From CALGKJ01 sp049322695 (GTDB taxonomy: Bacteria; Bacillota; Clostridia; Lutisporales; Lutisporaceae), in contig JBMORW010000031.1 of the NCBI GenBank assembly GCA_049322695.1, forward strand, positions 1-64,000: a DNA stretch of 64,000 nt, in the 5' to 3' direction. How positions within the stretch are numbered: position 1 is the stretch's first letter; each line of letters begins with the position of its first letter. The notes below the pieces were generated by a model that made no database searches, was not told the origin of the DNA, and saw only the letters and a program-made list of their open reading frames with translations. Positions 18,586 to 26,682 of this stretch are shown in pieces. The translations under genes were made by a program, and so were the position numbers.

Positions 18586-18605
18586 TAAATACTTCCTGTA
18601 CAAGC

Positions 18606-18634
18606 TTCACATATTGGAACATCTATAGTATAAT
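18606..18634 (+). promoter_or_regulatory. SigA-type promoter of the LysM gene
   Basis: TTCACA (18606-18611), a 17-bp spacer and TATAAT (18629-18634). The predicted leader of about 70 bases can form a CTTGTTCC / GGGACAAG stem before the ribosome site at AGGAG. Confidence 0.7.
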
Positions 18635-18712
18635 GAAGTAAGGACAGCCTTGTTCCATATGGAAGCAGGGGACAAGCCTTTAGGTGCTGGGCTAAACGAG
18701 AGGAGATTGCGG

Positions 18713-19879
18713 ATGAAGAAGGACTTACTCAAAAAAATCTTTATTTTTACTTTAGTTTTGGCAGTTTTTTTAAACCTTGGCTGTGTAGTATATGCAGAAG
18801 GCAACTCATTAAAAAAAGGTGAAACTTCTGAAGAAGTGAAAAGCGTGCAGGAAATGCTCAAAAAACTGGGCTATTTCGAGGAAGACTGCACTGGCTATTT
18901 TGGTCCTGTTACAGAGAATGCGGTCAAAGAGTTTCAAAAAGACAATAAGCTTACAGTTGATGGTGTAGTTGGTCCCCAAACTTTAAAGCAGCTTAAAAAG
19001 AAATATGCAGAAAAGATAAAAACAACCAGCAGAGGCTCCTCTGAATCAGGAAGTGTAATTCATACAGTCGTGCAGGGTGATTCGATATGGAAGCTGGCAC
19101 AGGATTATGGAGTAACGGTAGATTCTATCCTGAAAGCCAACAACCTGTCAGAAAGCTCAGTATTGCAGATTGGTGACAAAATAACCATACCCGGCGCCAA
19201 GTCAAATGATGATTCAGGAATCACTATCGAAGCAATATATACTGTTAAAGAAGGGGATTGTGCATCTTTAATAGCAGAGGATTACGGCGTTTCAGTCAAA
19301 GCATTGCTAAAAGCCAACAATCTAACTGAAGATTCTGTATTGAAGATAGGACAGATAATCATTATTCCCGGTGACGAAGCCGATGATAGTGAAATTGAAG
19401 AAACCGAGCAAAACAACAGTGCAGATACAAGTGATAAACCAGGTACTGATACTGCAGAAGAAAAAACTTCTTCCAATGTGACAAAGGGAGAATATTTGAA
19501 CTGGTATGATGAGGTGCAGTATATATTCGAAAGAGGAGATATAGCCGTTGTTACAGATGTTAAAACGGGTAAAACCTTTAAAGTCAAGAGGTATCAAGGT
19601 CACAACCACGCTGATGCAGAACCTCTGACCGCAGAGGATACAGCTGTAATGAAAGAACTATACGGCAGCTGGAGCTGGGATAGAAGAGCAATAATAGTAA
19701 CTATTGACGGAAGGAACATTGCTGCTTCTATGAACGGAATGCCTCATGGAACCGAATCTATTACAGACAACAAGTTCAAAGGGCATTTCTGTATTCACTT
19801 CAAAGGAAGCAAGACACATGCAGGCAATAGGGTTGACAGAACTCACCAAGCCATGGTGAAAAAAGCTGCAGGTCTTTAG
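18713..19879 (+). CDS. Secreted peptidoglycan-binding protein with two LysM domains
   Basis: A 388-residue exported cell-wall protein. The signal peptide (1-28) ends VVYA. A PG_binding_1 domain follows at about 31-85 (KKGETSEEVKSVQEMLKKLG, VDGVVGPQT), then LysM 1 at about 101-145 and LysM 2 at about 157-201, an acidic linker, and a C-terminal domain of about 130 residues. That domain ends with MPHGTESITDNKFKGHFCIHF and SKTHAGNRVDRTHQ, rich in H and with one C. This order of residues recalls, but does not match, L,D-transpeptidase active sites. ATG 18713 follows AGGAG; an earlier in-frame ATG at 18650 would spoil the signal peptide. It is monocistronic between a promoter and a strong terminator. 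Confidence 0.85.
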   Translation: MKKDLLKKIFIFTLVLAVFLNLGCVVYAEGNSLKKGETSEEVKSVQEMLKKLGYFEEDCTGYFGPVTENAVKEFQKDNKLTVDGVVGPQTLKQLKKKYAEKIKTTSRGSSESGSVIHTVVQGDSIWKLAQDYGVTVDSILKANNLSESSVLQIGDKITIPGAKSNDDSGITIEAIYTVKEGDCASLIAEDYGVSVKALLKANNLTEDSVLKIGQIIIIPGDEADDSEIEETEQNNSADTSDKPGTDTAEEKTSSNVTKGEYLNWYDEVQYIFERGDIAVVTDVKTGKTFKVKRYQGHNHADAEPLTAEDTAVMKELYGSWSWDRRAIIVTIDGRNIAASMNGMPHGTESITDNKFKGHFCIHFKGSKTHAGNRVDRTHQAMVKKAAGL

Positions 19880-19888
19880 TTGAAAATT

Positions 19889-19925
19889 ATACCCCCGGCA
19901 TTGATATTACCGGGGGTATTTTGTT
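19889..19925. terminator. Strong bidirectional terminator
   Basis: ATACCCCCGG (19889-19898) pairs perfectly with CCGGGGGTAT (19910-19919), with a T-rich tail on the plus strand and a weaker one on the minus strand. It separates two convergent genes. Confidence 0.92.
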
Positions 19926-19932
19926 TCTTTCG

Positions 19933-20415
19933 TTATCTCTTGTTATTATCATGCAGTACCTGATCTATAACTATTACCAGAGCCAGCATAAAACCCTGAT
20001 CCTCATTTTCAGAAATCTCAACTCCATAGGTGTCACTGAAAGAGAACCACTGCTTACTTACAGTCGCAACAATATAGCCATCCTTAACAATCTGAAAATC
20101 ATGAGAAAAAATCTCTCCGTCTATTTCATATCTTCCTAAGGAGCTTTCTATAGTAAACTTAGGTTTAAAGAAAGTAAACTCCTTCTTGACAACTGCCGAA
20201 ACCTGTCCTCCAGTGTATATGTAGTATTCCGGAAGGAATCTGAAAAGCTGCTGTTCTATATAAGCCACTTCATTTCCCAAAGCATCTTCAATTCGCAGCT
20301 TATCACCCAGCGAGAAAACCTTTCCCCTGACATAGAAACATTCATATCCCTCTTCGTTCTTTATTGCGAAGTTATCTCCGAAGCTGAATATCTTCTGCCT
20401 GACTAAATATCTCAT
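19933..20415 (-). CDS. LURP-one-related (YxjI-like) protein
   Basis: A 160-residue protein of the LOR/Tubby-like beta-barrel fold. It shows the repeated hydrophobic beta pattern typical of YxjI: MRYLVRQKIFSFGDNFAIKN, then YFVRG-like and FTIESSLGRYEIDG segments, ending in a hydrophobic helix (GFMLALVIVIDQVL). The cellular role of bacterial members is unknown; the fold suggests lipid or membrane binding. ATG follows GAGGTGGG. It converges with the LysM gene and shares its terminator. Confidence 0.85.
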   Translation of the reverse strand: MRYLVRQKIFSFGDNFAIKNEEGYECFYVRGKVFSLGDKLRIEDALGNEVAYIEQQLFRFLPEYYIYTGGQVSAVVKKEFTFFKPKFTIESSLGRYEIDGEIFSHDFQIVKDGYIVATVSKQWFSFSDTYGVEISENEDQGFMLALVIVIDQVLHDNNKR

Positions 20416-20639
20416 TTTGCACCCACCTCATAAATATAATTTGAACTGGCTTAAATACTATTATAACAGATTTTCACATATCATTGTAAAATATACCAAT
20501 ATTTGATTTTAATTTAACAAATCTTATTTACAAAGCAGCCAAAAATGATATAATATAGATAAATATTATCATTTAAAATTTGTTCTCTACAAAGAAAATA
20601 CCGTTCATATGATAAAACAGACAGAAAATATAACAAGTA

Positions 20640-20668
20640 TTGACAAAGCAGGAATATTAAACTATTCT
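20640..20668 (+). promoter_or_regulatory. SigA-type promoter of perR
   Basis: TTGACA (20640-20645), a 17-bp spacer and TATTCT (20663-20668). AT-rich imperfect palindromes lie upstream near 20549-20576, but no exact Per box was found. Confidence 0.65.
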
Positions 20669-20705
20669 GGTGTATGGTATATTATGTTTCGCTGGAGGGA
20701 TTAGT

Positions 20706-21122
20706 ATGTTTGATATTGTAAAAAGTCTAAAGGATAAGGGGTTCAAGGTTACTCCCCAGCGTATAGCGGTGTATGAAATTCTTAGAAACACTAAAGAGCA
20801 TCCAACTGTTGATATGATTTATAACAGATTACAGCCTCTATACCCTACTATGAGCCTTGCGACAGTATACAAATCCTTAGAGGTGTTTAAAGAGCTCAAT
20901 CTTGTTCAAGAGCTAAATGTAGGCGAGGATAAATTCAGATACGACGCGAATGTAAATCAACATCCTCATATTACATGCATGAGTTGTGGCAAGGTAGAGG
21001 ATGTTGACGATGAAATGCTTTTTAATCTGCTGGAGCAGGTCACTAACAAGACAGGTTACACGCTTGTTAATCAGCAGCTGTATTTCTTTGGATATTGTCC
21101 CAGCTGTAAAACCAACAACTAA
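20706..21122 (+). CDS. perR: Fur-family peroxide regulator PerR
   Basis: A 138-residue winged-helix metalloregulator. The N-terminal HTH has the Fur signature KVTPQRIAVYEIL and MSLATVYKSLEVF. The metal site fits PerR: His in HPTVDMIY, Asp in FRYD, the HPHITC motif and Asp after KVEDVDD. The structural zinc site is CMSCGK plus CPSC. PerR represses oxidative-stress genes with Fe(II) or Mn(II) and is inactivated by peroxide through histidine oxidation. Start 20706 follows GGAGGG. No classical PerR target (rubrerythrin, ahpC) is next to it in this window. Other Fur subfamilies cannot be fully excluded. Confidence 0.85.
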   Translation: MFDIVKSLKDKGFKVTPQRIAVYEILRNTKEHPTVDMIYNRLQPLYPTMSLATVYKSLEVFKELNLVQELNVGEDKFRYDANVNQHPHITCMSCGKVEDVDDEMLFNLLEQVTNKTGYTLVNQQLYFFGYCPSCKTNN

Positions 21123-21125
21123 AAT

Positions 21126-21161
21126 AATGGGCTGAATCTTTATGATTCGCCCATTTTTTTT
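21126..21161. terminator. Intrinsic terminator after perR
   Basis: TGGGCTGAATC pairs with GATTCGCCCA around a TTTAT loop, followed by eight T. It also serves as the downstream border of the convergent FMN-binding gene. Confidence 0.88.
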
Positions 21162-21595
21162 CATGCATTCAGTAATGATTGATCCAGAGCAGTCCTTATG
21201 GCTTTGGCTATTTTGTTCAAAACATATGCAGAGTTTGTGGATGCACTGGGGCTTACAACATTTTGCTTCTGAATCACTTCATATATCAGCTGTGGTATTT
21301 CATCCTTCAACGCTCCATTTTCTTCAATAAACTTAGGCGGAAACTCCAATAGCTTTATTTCCTTTATCTTTGTATTGGCTATTGTAACCTCAGCTTTAAT
21401 ATTACCGTAGTCAGTTTTCTCTGTGCCTATGTATATCCCATCCTTGAATTTTAAATATGTATATCCTGATGATGGAACCCCGCTGCTTTCGGCTCTCAAT
21501 GCAAAAAATACCATCAAGCCTATTATCAACATCAATAGTATTGCAGTATAAATCATTAGATTCCTTTTGCTTAAAACAATAATCCTAGGTTTCAC
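21161..21595 (-). CDS. Membrane-anchored FMN-binding domain protein
   Basis: A 144-residue protein with one N-terminal transmembrane helix (about 13-32, MIYTAILLMLIIGLMVFFAL) and an extracytoplasmic FMN_bind domain like those of RnfG/NqrC and many Clostridial lipoproteins (YLKFKDGIYIGTEKTDYGNIKAEVTIANTKI). The usual covalent-flavin motif SGAT-S reads SPSASTNSAYVLNKI here (about 114-128), so flavin attachment is plausible but not certain. GTG 21595 has GGGAGGG seven bases upstream. No Rnf genes adjoin. Confidence 0.75.
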   Translation of the reverse strand: MKPRIIVLSKRNLMIYTAILLMLIIGLMVFFALRAESSGVPSSGYTYLKFKDGIYIGTEKTDYGNIKAEVTIANTKIKEIKLLEFPPKFIEENGALKDEIPQLIYEVIQKQNVVSPSASTNSAYVLNKIAKAIRTALDQSLLNA

Positions 21596-21728
21596 TTCAT
21601 ATCCCTCCCTGCCATAATGTTATTCAGCACACGCTTTATGTACTTTCTATATATAAAATTATTACGAAAGGGATAAATATATGCCTTGTTGAACTAATAA
21701 TATTTGTTGCCCATTTTATCATTTTCGG

Positions 21729-22724
21729 CTAAAGGGAGTTGGTCCATTTACCGCATCTGTCTCCCCACATGGCAACTGTCTTGTTATTCAAATTAACCTT
21801 TATTACTTCACAGCAGTTGTCACAGCTGTCACAATTGAAGCTGGTAGGATGAAAATCACAGTATATGCCCTCGATGCCTCTGAAGGAGCTTCTTTTTCTG
21901 TCTTTTTCCACGTACTCCCTTGCCAGTATAGCACTTCCGATAGCTCCCATTACATTATAATATTCTGGTATAATCACTTCATGTCCGATTTCTTTTTCAA
22001 AGGCAGCTCGAATACCTGCATTAGCTGCAACTCCGCCTTGAAATACAAAAGGCGGCTCAAGCTTCTTGCCCCGTCCAAGATTGTTTATATAATTTCTCAC
22101 AAGAGCTTCGCAAAGTCCATTTATGATTTCCGGTTTGGAGAATCCGTACTGCTGCTTTGATATCATGTCAGATTCAGCGAACACTGTACATCTCCCCGCT
22201 ATTCGTACGCTTCTTTGAGCTTTTAAAGCAAGCTCACCAAAGCTCTCTATAGGAACTCCCAATCTTTCTGCCTGATGCTCAAGAAAAGATCCGGTACCTG
22301 CAGCACATACAGTATTCATCGCAAAGTCTACAACCATTCCATTTCGAAGTAATATAATTTTTGAATCCTGTCCGCCTATTTCAAAAATAGTTCTGGCTTC
22401 CGGTATCATAGACAGAGTTGCTTTCGCATGGGCAGTTATTTCATTTTTCACCACATCTGCACCAACCATCACGCCTGTTAGCTGCCTGCCGCTTCCTGTT
22501 ACCCCTGCTGCCATAACATTAAGCTTGTCACCGAATTCCTTTTTCAGATTCCTAATTCCTTCCTTAACTGTTTCCAAGGGCTGTCCATTGCCTCTTAGAT
22601 ACTGCGCCGATACTATTCTGTTTTGCCGGTCTAGGGCAACAATGTTTATGCTTACCGAGCCAACATCAATCCCCAGGCTTACATCCTGGGGCAATGACTT
22701 TTCACAAACTATGTAATCTTGCAT
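21729..22724 (-). CDS. CoA-substrate-specific enzyme activase (BadF/BadG/BcrA/BcrD family)
   Basis: A 331-residue ASKHA-fold ATPase resembling HgdC, the [4Fe-4S] activator that transfers an electron to 2-hydroxyacyl-CoA dehydratases at ATP cost. It shows LGIDVGSVSINIVALD, GVTGSGR, the EIGGQDSK phosphate loop, NTVCAAGTGSFLE and CTVFAESDMI with the cluster-ligating cysteines, and FQGGVAANAG. A C-terminal extension adds a cysteine cluster (CDSCDNCCEV and GDRCGKW) not found in minimal HgdC. Start 22724 follows GGAGGT. It may serve the COG3580/COG3581 pair at 2652-4698, although 17 kb away. Confidence 0.9.
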   Translation of the reverse strand: MQDYIVCEKSLPQDVSLGIDVGSVSINIVALDRQNRIVSAQYLRGNGQPLETVKEGIRNLKKEFGDKLNVMAAGVTGSGRQLTGVMVGADVVKNEITAHAKATLSMIPEARTIFEIGGQDSKIILLRNGMVVDFAMNTVCAAGTGSFLEHQAERLGVPIESFGELALKAQRSVRIAGRCTVFAESDMISKQQYGFSKPEIINGLCEALVRNYINNLGRGKKLEPPFVFQGGVAANAGIRAAFEKEIGHEVIIPEYYNVMGAIGSAILAREYVEKDRKRSSFRGIEGIYCDFHPTSFNCDSCDNCCEVIKVNLNNKTVAMWGDRCGKWTNSL

Positions 22725-22779
22725 GTTCTACCTCCAAGTTGAACTTTTACCACTATATATTTTTCTCCACAAAAAAGAT

Positions 22780-22811
22780 TTTTTATACAAAAAAACACGA
22801 CAGAGTCGTGT
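22780..22811 (-). terminator. Intrinsic terminator
   Basis: ACACGAC/GTCGTGT hairpin (about 22795-22811) with a run of T on the minus strand, directly after the stop of the gene at 22811-24292. Confidence 0.85.
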
Positions 22812-24292
22812 CATTGAAGCAATATATGATAAAACATATCAAGTATCCACAGATTGGCTTCTTCAATTTGCCTATACTGAAGTATTTCCTGCCTGTAACA
22901 GCTTAGCAGCTTTCTTGCTTCTGAATCTTCTGTTTCTGCCCTTCTGCATATATCCACATAGGTTTTATTGAAAGCTATGAAACCGCTGATTTTACTTGTA
23001 TCCTCTTTACCAGCTGCCGTAAAGTCATAAAGCAGAGACTTAAAACTGCCCAACCATTTCGCCTTGTTTTTTTCAAACTCCTTTACGTATTCACTTTCCC
23101 CAGTTTTTAGCTTCATCTCTCTATAAATGCTGAAATTATTCATTTCAGCAATAATATTCTTTGCTTTCTGTTTATATTCAGTGAGTTTTTTTGCGGCAAG
23201 CTCCAGCCGGTACTCCTCTTCTTCATATGATTCTGTCTCAGAAGACTTGAGTATCGCTTCATTATTCAGAGCCTTATCAATGCTCAGCTCCAAGTATCCC
23301 TTTGAGTTGATTGTTATACAGCTGATCAACGCATCTCCAGTCACCTTAACCGCGTCTTTACCGGCAGCCTTGAAATACAGTTCATAATGCTCTGCATTTA
23401 TCAGATAAACTAAGGGAAGGCTGCATTTATATTTATCTCCTGTTCTTCTGAAGTTTTTTTCATAAATATATGTACTCGAAATATCATTATTGCTGATATC
23501 CTTTATGTAAACAGTGCCAGAGCTTTTTCCGTAAACTCCTATAAATGTTTTAGCTGCTATATCCTTGAGATTTTTTAGTTTCTCCTTAAGCAGGCTTTCC
23601 AGCATAAAAATTCTTATTCTGCTTTCATACAGCTGATAGATGTACATCTCTGCTTTTTTAGTGTTTCCTATATCTCGCAGTGACAATACATCAATAAAAT
23701 ACTTGTCGCCATCATCTGTCTCACTGTTTATCAGCTTCTCAAGCAGTTTATCCTGTAATGCCATTATCAGCTGTTCATATCCATTATTCTTCAAAGAGCT
23801 TTTTTTTACATATTCCTTGAAATACGTCAGTGCTTCTGAGTGATATGCAGAATCGGAAAAAAAATCTTCTTCTGCAACTTTAACCTCTGCTTTCAGCCTT
23901 TCGTGATAATACTCTCCAAAAAAACTGCCGCCAAATAAAATTGAGTAATCCTTTATGGGAGTGCTTTTCCAGTTTATGACCTCTTTCAAAGCTGAAGTGT
24001 CCAACGCTTCGCTGCTGCTTCCGGTATAGTAAATACTGTTTATTATATTAAAAAGAATTCTTTCTTTTTTGAGCAACTCCCGTAAATATGAACCATATTC
24101 ATATAATTTTTGGTACTGCTCAGCTGTTTCAATACTTTTGAAATCAGTCAAATCCCTGAAAATGTCATTGTTAGTCAACTCTGCATCATCAATACCCTTC
24201 AAAACCTTTTCAGTCTGCAGAGCAAAACCTGTACTGCTTATCATAAGGCTTATCAGAACTGCCAGGATGACAGCGGCGGTCTTCTTTTTCAC
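22811..24292 (-). CDS. Secreted protein of unknown function
   Basis: I do not recognise this 493-residue protein. It has a signal peptide (KKKTAAVILAVLISLMISSTGFA, cleaved about residue 24) and no lipobox. The mature part is largely charged and helical, rich in E, K, Y and L, with two predicted helical regions around a short beta-rich middle part (about 245-330, TFIGVYGKSSGTVYIKDISN). No catalytic motif is visible. GTG start with GGAGGT upstream. It follows glsA by 50 bases with no terminator between, so the two may be cotranscribed. Confidence 0.7.
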   Translation of the reverse strand: MKKKTAAVILAVLISLMISSTGFALQTEKVLKGIDDAELTNNDIFRDLTDFKSIETAEQYQKLYEYGSYLRELLKKERILFNIINSIYYTGSSSEALDTSALKEVINWKSTPIKDYSILFGGSFFGEYYHERLKAEVKVAEEDFFSDSAYHSEALTYFKEYVKKSSLKNNGYEQLIMALQDKLLEKLINSETDDGDKYFIDVLSLRDIGNTKKAEMYIYQLYESRIRIFMLESLLKEKLKNLKDIAAKTFIGVYGKSSGTVYIKDISNNDISSTYIYEKNFRRTGDKYKCSLPLVYLINAEHYELYFKAAGKDAVKVTGDALISCITINSKGYLELSIDKALNNEAILKSSETESYEEEEYRLELAAKKLTEYKQKAKNIIAEMNNFSIYREMKLKTGESEYVKEFEKNKAKWLGSFKSLLYDFTAAGKEDTSKISGFIAFNKTYVDICRRAETEDSEARKLLSCYRQEILQYRQIEEANLWILDMFYHILLQ

Positions 24293-24342
24293 AGCGGCAC
24301 CTCCTCACAAAGCAAGCATATTTATAGTTATTAAACAAGCTG

Positions 24343-25260
24343 CTAGAATATGCTCAAATTCAGCTCATTGGAAATATGCTCTAATACCTTTATACCTCCT
24401 ACACTGTTTCCCTTCTCATCCAATGCAGGACCAAAAACTCCTATACCCATTTTCCCAGGTACGGCTACCATGATTCCTCCACCTACACCGCTTTTAGCAG
24501 GCAGACCAACCTTTATGGCAAATTCTCCAGAAGCGTCGTACATTCCGCAGGTTACCATAAAAGTCTTTACAATCCGAGCAAGGCTCTTAGGTATCAGTCT
24601 TTCACCTGTTTTAGGGCTAATCCCGTCAGAAGCAAGCACTGCACCCAGCATAGCAATATCCCTGCAAGTAACCTCTATGGAACATTGTCTGAAATACAGA
24701 TCCAATACCTCCTCAACTTCACCTTCAACTACGCCGGAATCCTTCATAAAATGCGCCAAAGCTCTGTTTCTATAGCCTGTTGTTTTCTCAGATAAGTAGA
24801 CCGCATTGCTATAGTTTATTTCAGGATTATGACAAAGCATTCTAAAAAATTCAAGAAGCCTTGTGAACTTTTCATCTGTTGATTGGCCTGCTATCATGGA
24901 ATCTACTGCTATTGCACCTGCATTTATCATCGGATTCAAGGGCTTTGCAGTTTTGATGGTTTCAAGCTTTATTATAGAGTTAAAAGCATCACCTGTCGGC
25001 TCCATTCCTACCTTTTCAAAAACATAATCCATTCCTTTATCTGAAATAGCCAGCAAAAGTGCTATAGTCTTTGAGATGCTCTGAATGGTGAAACTTGAGT
25101 CAAAATCCCCCGAGCTCCAACAGCTGCCGCTCACTTCAACCACAGCTACCCCCAGTTGATTGGGATTCACTTTTGAAAGCTCCGGTATATAAGAAGCAGG
25201 TCTGCCATTACCAATGAACCTTCTTCCATATTCTATGGCATTATCTATTATGTTTTGCAT
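24343..25260 (-). CDS. glsA: Glutaminase A
   Basis: Hydrolyses glutamine to glutamate and ammonia. The 305-residue protein has the serine-dependent beta-lactamase-like fold: SFTIQSISKTIALLLA with the catalytic SxxK (about residue 67), MINAGAIAVDSMI, KTTGYRNRALAHFMKDSG and SGEFAIKVGLPAKSGVGGGIMVAVPGKMGIGVF-like end segments (given here in parts: AKSGVGGGI, MGIGVFGP). Start 25260 follows GGGGGTC; the in-frame ATG at 25281 lacks a site. It stands at the head of a possible two-gene unit with the secreted protein. Confidence 0.95.
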   Translation of the reverse strand: MQNIIDNAIEYGRRFIGNGRPASYIPELSKVNPNQLGVAVVEVSGSCWSSGDFDSSFTIQSISKTIALLLAISDKGMDYVFEKVGMEPTGDAFNSIIKLETIKTAKPLNPMINAGAIAVDSMIAGQSTDEKFTRLLEFFRMLCHNPEINYSNAVYLSEKTTGYRNRALAHFMKDSGVVEGEVEEVLDLYFRQCSIEVTCRDIAMLGAVLASDGISPKTGERLIPKSLARIVKTFMVTCGMYDASGEFAIKVGLPAKSGVGGGIMVAVPGKMGIGVFGPALDEKGNSVGGIKVLEHISNELNLSIF

Positions 25261-25423
25261 ATTGACCCCCACAATTATCATTTATCAAATCTTGGTTTCA
25301 GAAAAATTATATCATTTAATTATAAATTTTCAATACAAAGTATGTTTCTTCTGAAAGTATAATTATATAAATAGTTCGAGAAATATAGTATAATGAAAAT
25401 ATCATAGTATAGGGGTGTAGAGA

Positions 25424-26680
25424 ATGGAACAAAAACTGCTTTGCATTGATTTAAAGAAATTCATATCTTCTATCTCCTTAGGCTTGGATTTGGCAGAAGC
25501 CTGTACCTTCAGAGATAGGAATAGGGTATATGATTTCGAGGTATCCATACCGGGTTTTAGTGTTTACAGCCATAATTTTGCATCTCACTCTAAAAAAACT
25601 GCCTTGATATCCATGTTTATTGCCAAAAAACTGGATTACAACGATGAAAAGCTTGATAACATCTATATTTCTTCTTTTCTTCATGATATTGGAGCAGTAG
25701 ACGCCTTCAGCTCCTGCCATGCCGATAAGGGCTTCATATATGAACACTGCAGCTTCGGCTCTGATATCCTGAAAAAGCTTCCTGTTGATGATAAAATACC
25801 TGTCTATGTAAAGTATCATCATGAGCATTATGATGGTTCGGGTCCATATGGCCTTGCAGGAAATGAGATTCCTATGGAATCAAGTATAATTCACATCGCA
25901 GATTTGTTCGAGCTTATGTATAGAGATGATATTCCAAATATTGTGCAAAGAAAGAAAATTGCCGGCTGGTTTAAGGAAAAGAGCGGAAGACTGTTTTCAC
26001 CGGATGTGGTTGATGCCCTTTTAAGTGCTGCTGAAAGCGAACGATTCTGGCTGGATATTGAAAATATCAACTCCGACCAGGACATATTGGATCGAATACA
26101 TCCTACTATTTATGCGCCGGTTACAGTAGAGAAGCTTATGGATATTGCTCTTGTTTTTGCGGTAATTATCGATAAGAAAAGCACCTTCACTCATCAGCAT
26201 TCTGTTGGACTTACCAATCACTTGTCAAACTTTTGCAGCTATCTGAATTATGATGAAGATAAGACTGCTAAAATGAAAATTGCTGGCTTGCTGCATGATT
26301 TGGGCAAGCTGTCCGTGCCGGAAAAAATACTGGATAAACCCGGAAAGCTGACAGTAGATGAATATACAATAATAAGATCTCACACTTATTACACTAAGCT
26401 CATTTTGGACAAGATAAACGGAATGGAGCTTATATCAAAATGGGCATCAAACCATCATGAAACATTAAGAGGGACCGGTTATCCGGAAAAACTGTCATCA
26501 GATGAGCTATGTACAGAAAGCCGTATATTAGCTGTATGTGATATTTATCAGGCGCTAACTGAGAACAGGCCATACCGTCCGGGAATGTCAAAAAAAGATG
26601 CATTAACCATAATCGATAATCTTGTGTATCAAGGTGATATAGATAAATATATAGCAGGTATTCTAAAAGAAATAATATAG
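25424..26680 (+). CDS. Tandem HD / HD-GYP domain phosphohydrolase
   Basis: A 418-residue cytoplasmic protein with two HD domains. The N-terminal one has SSFLHDIGAVDAF (about residue 82) and YHHEHYDGSGPYGLAG; the C-terminal one is a fuller HD-GYP with HQHSVGLT, LLHDLGKLSVPEKILDKPG and NHHETLRGTGYPEKL. HD-GYP proteins hydrolyse c-di-GMP or related dinucleotides; the GYP of the second domain is retained (GTGYP) and the first reads GSGPYG. No sensor domain is present. TATAAT lies at 25389-25394 without a clear -35. It ends two bases from the convergent MocR gene. Confidence 0.85.
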   Translation: MEQKLLCIDLKKFISSISLGLDLAEACTFRDRNRVYDFEVSIPGFSVYSHNFASHSKKTALISMFIAKKLDYNDEKLDNIYISSFLHDIGAVDAFSSCHADKGFIYEHCSFGSDILKKLPVDDKIPVYVKYHHEHYDGSGPYGLAGNEIPMESSIIHIADLFELMYRDDIPNIVQRKKIAGWFKEKSGRLFSPDVVDALLSAAESERFWLDIENINSDQDILDRIHPTIYAPVTVEKLMDIALVFAVIIDKKSTFTHQHSVGLTNHLSNFCSYLNYDEDKTAKMKIAGLLHDLGKLSVPEKILDKPGKLTVDEYTIIRSHTYYTKLILDKINGMELISKWASNHHETLRGTGYPEKLSSDELCTESRILAVCDIYQALTENRPYRPGMSKKDALTIIDNLVYQGDIDKYIAGILKEII

Positions 26681-26682
26681 CC

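Noticed and set aside
20549..20576. PerR box upstream of perR
   Set aside because: AT-rich imperfect palindromes occur, but none matches the 7-1-7 consensus well enough.
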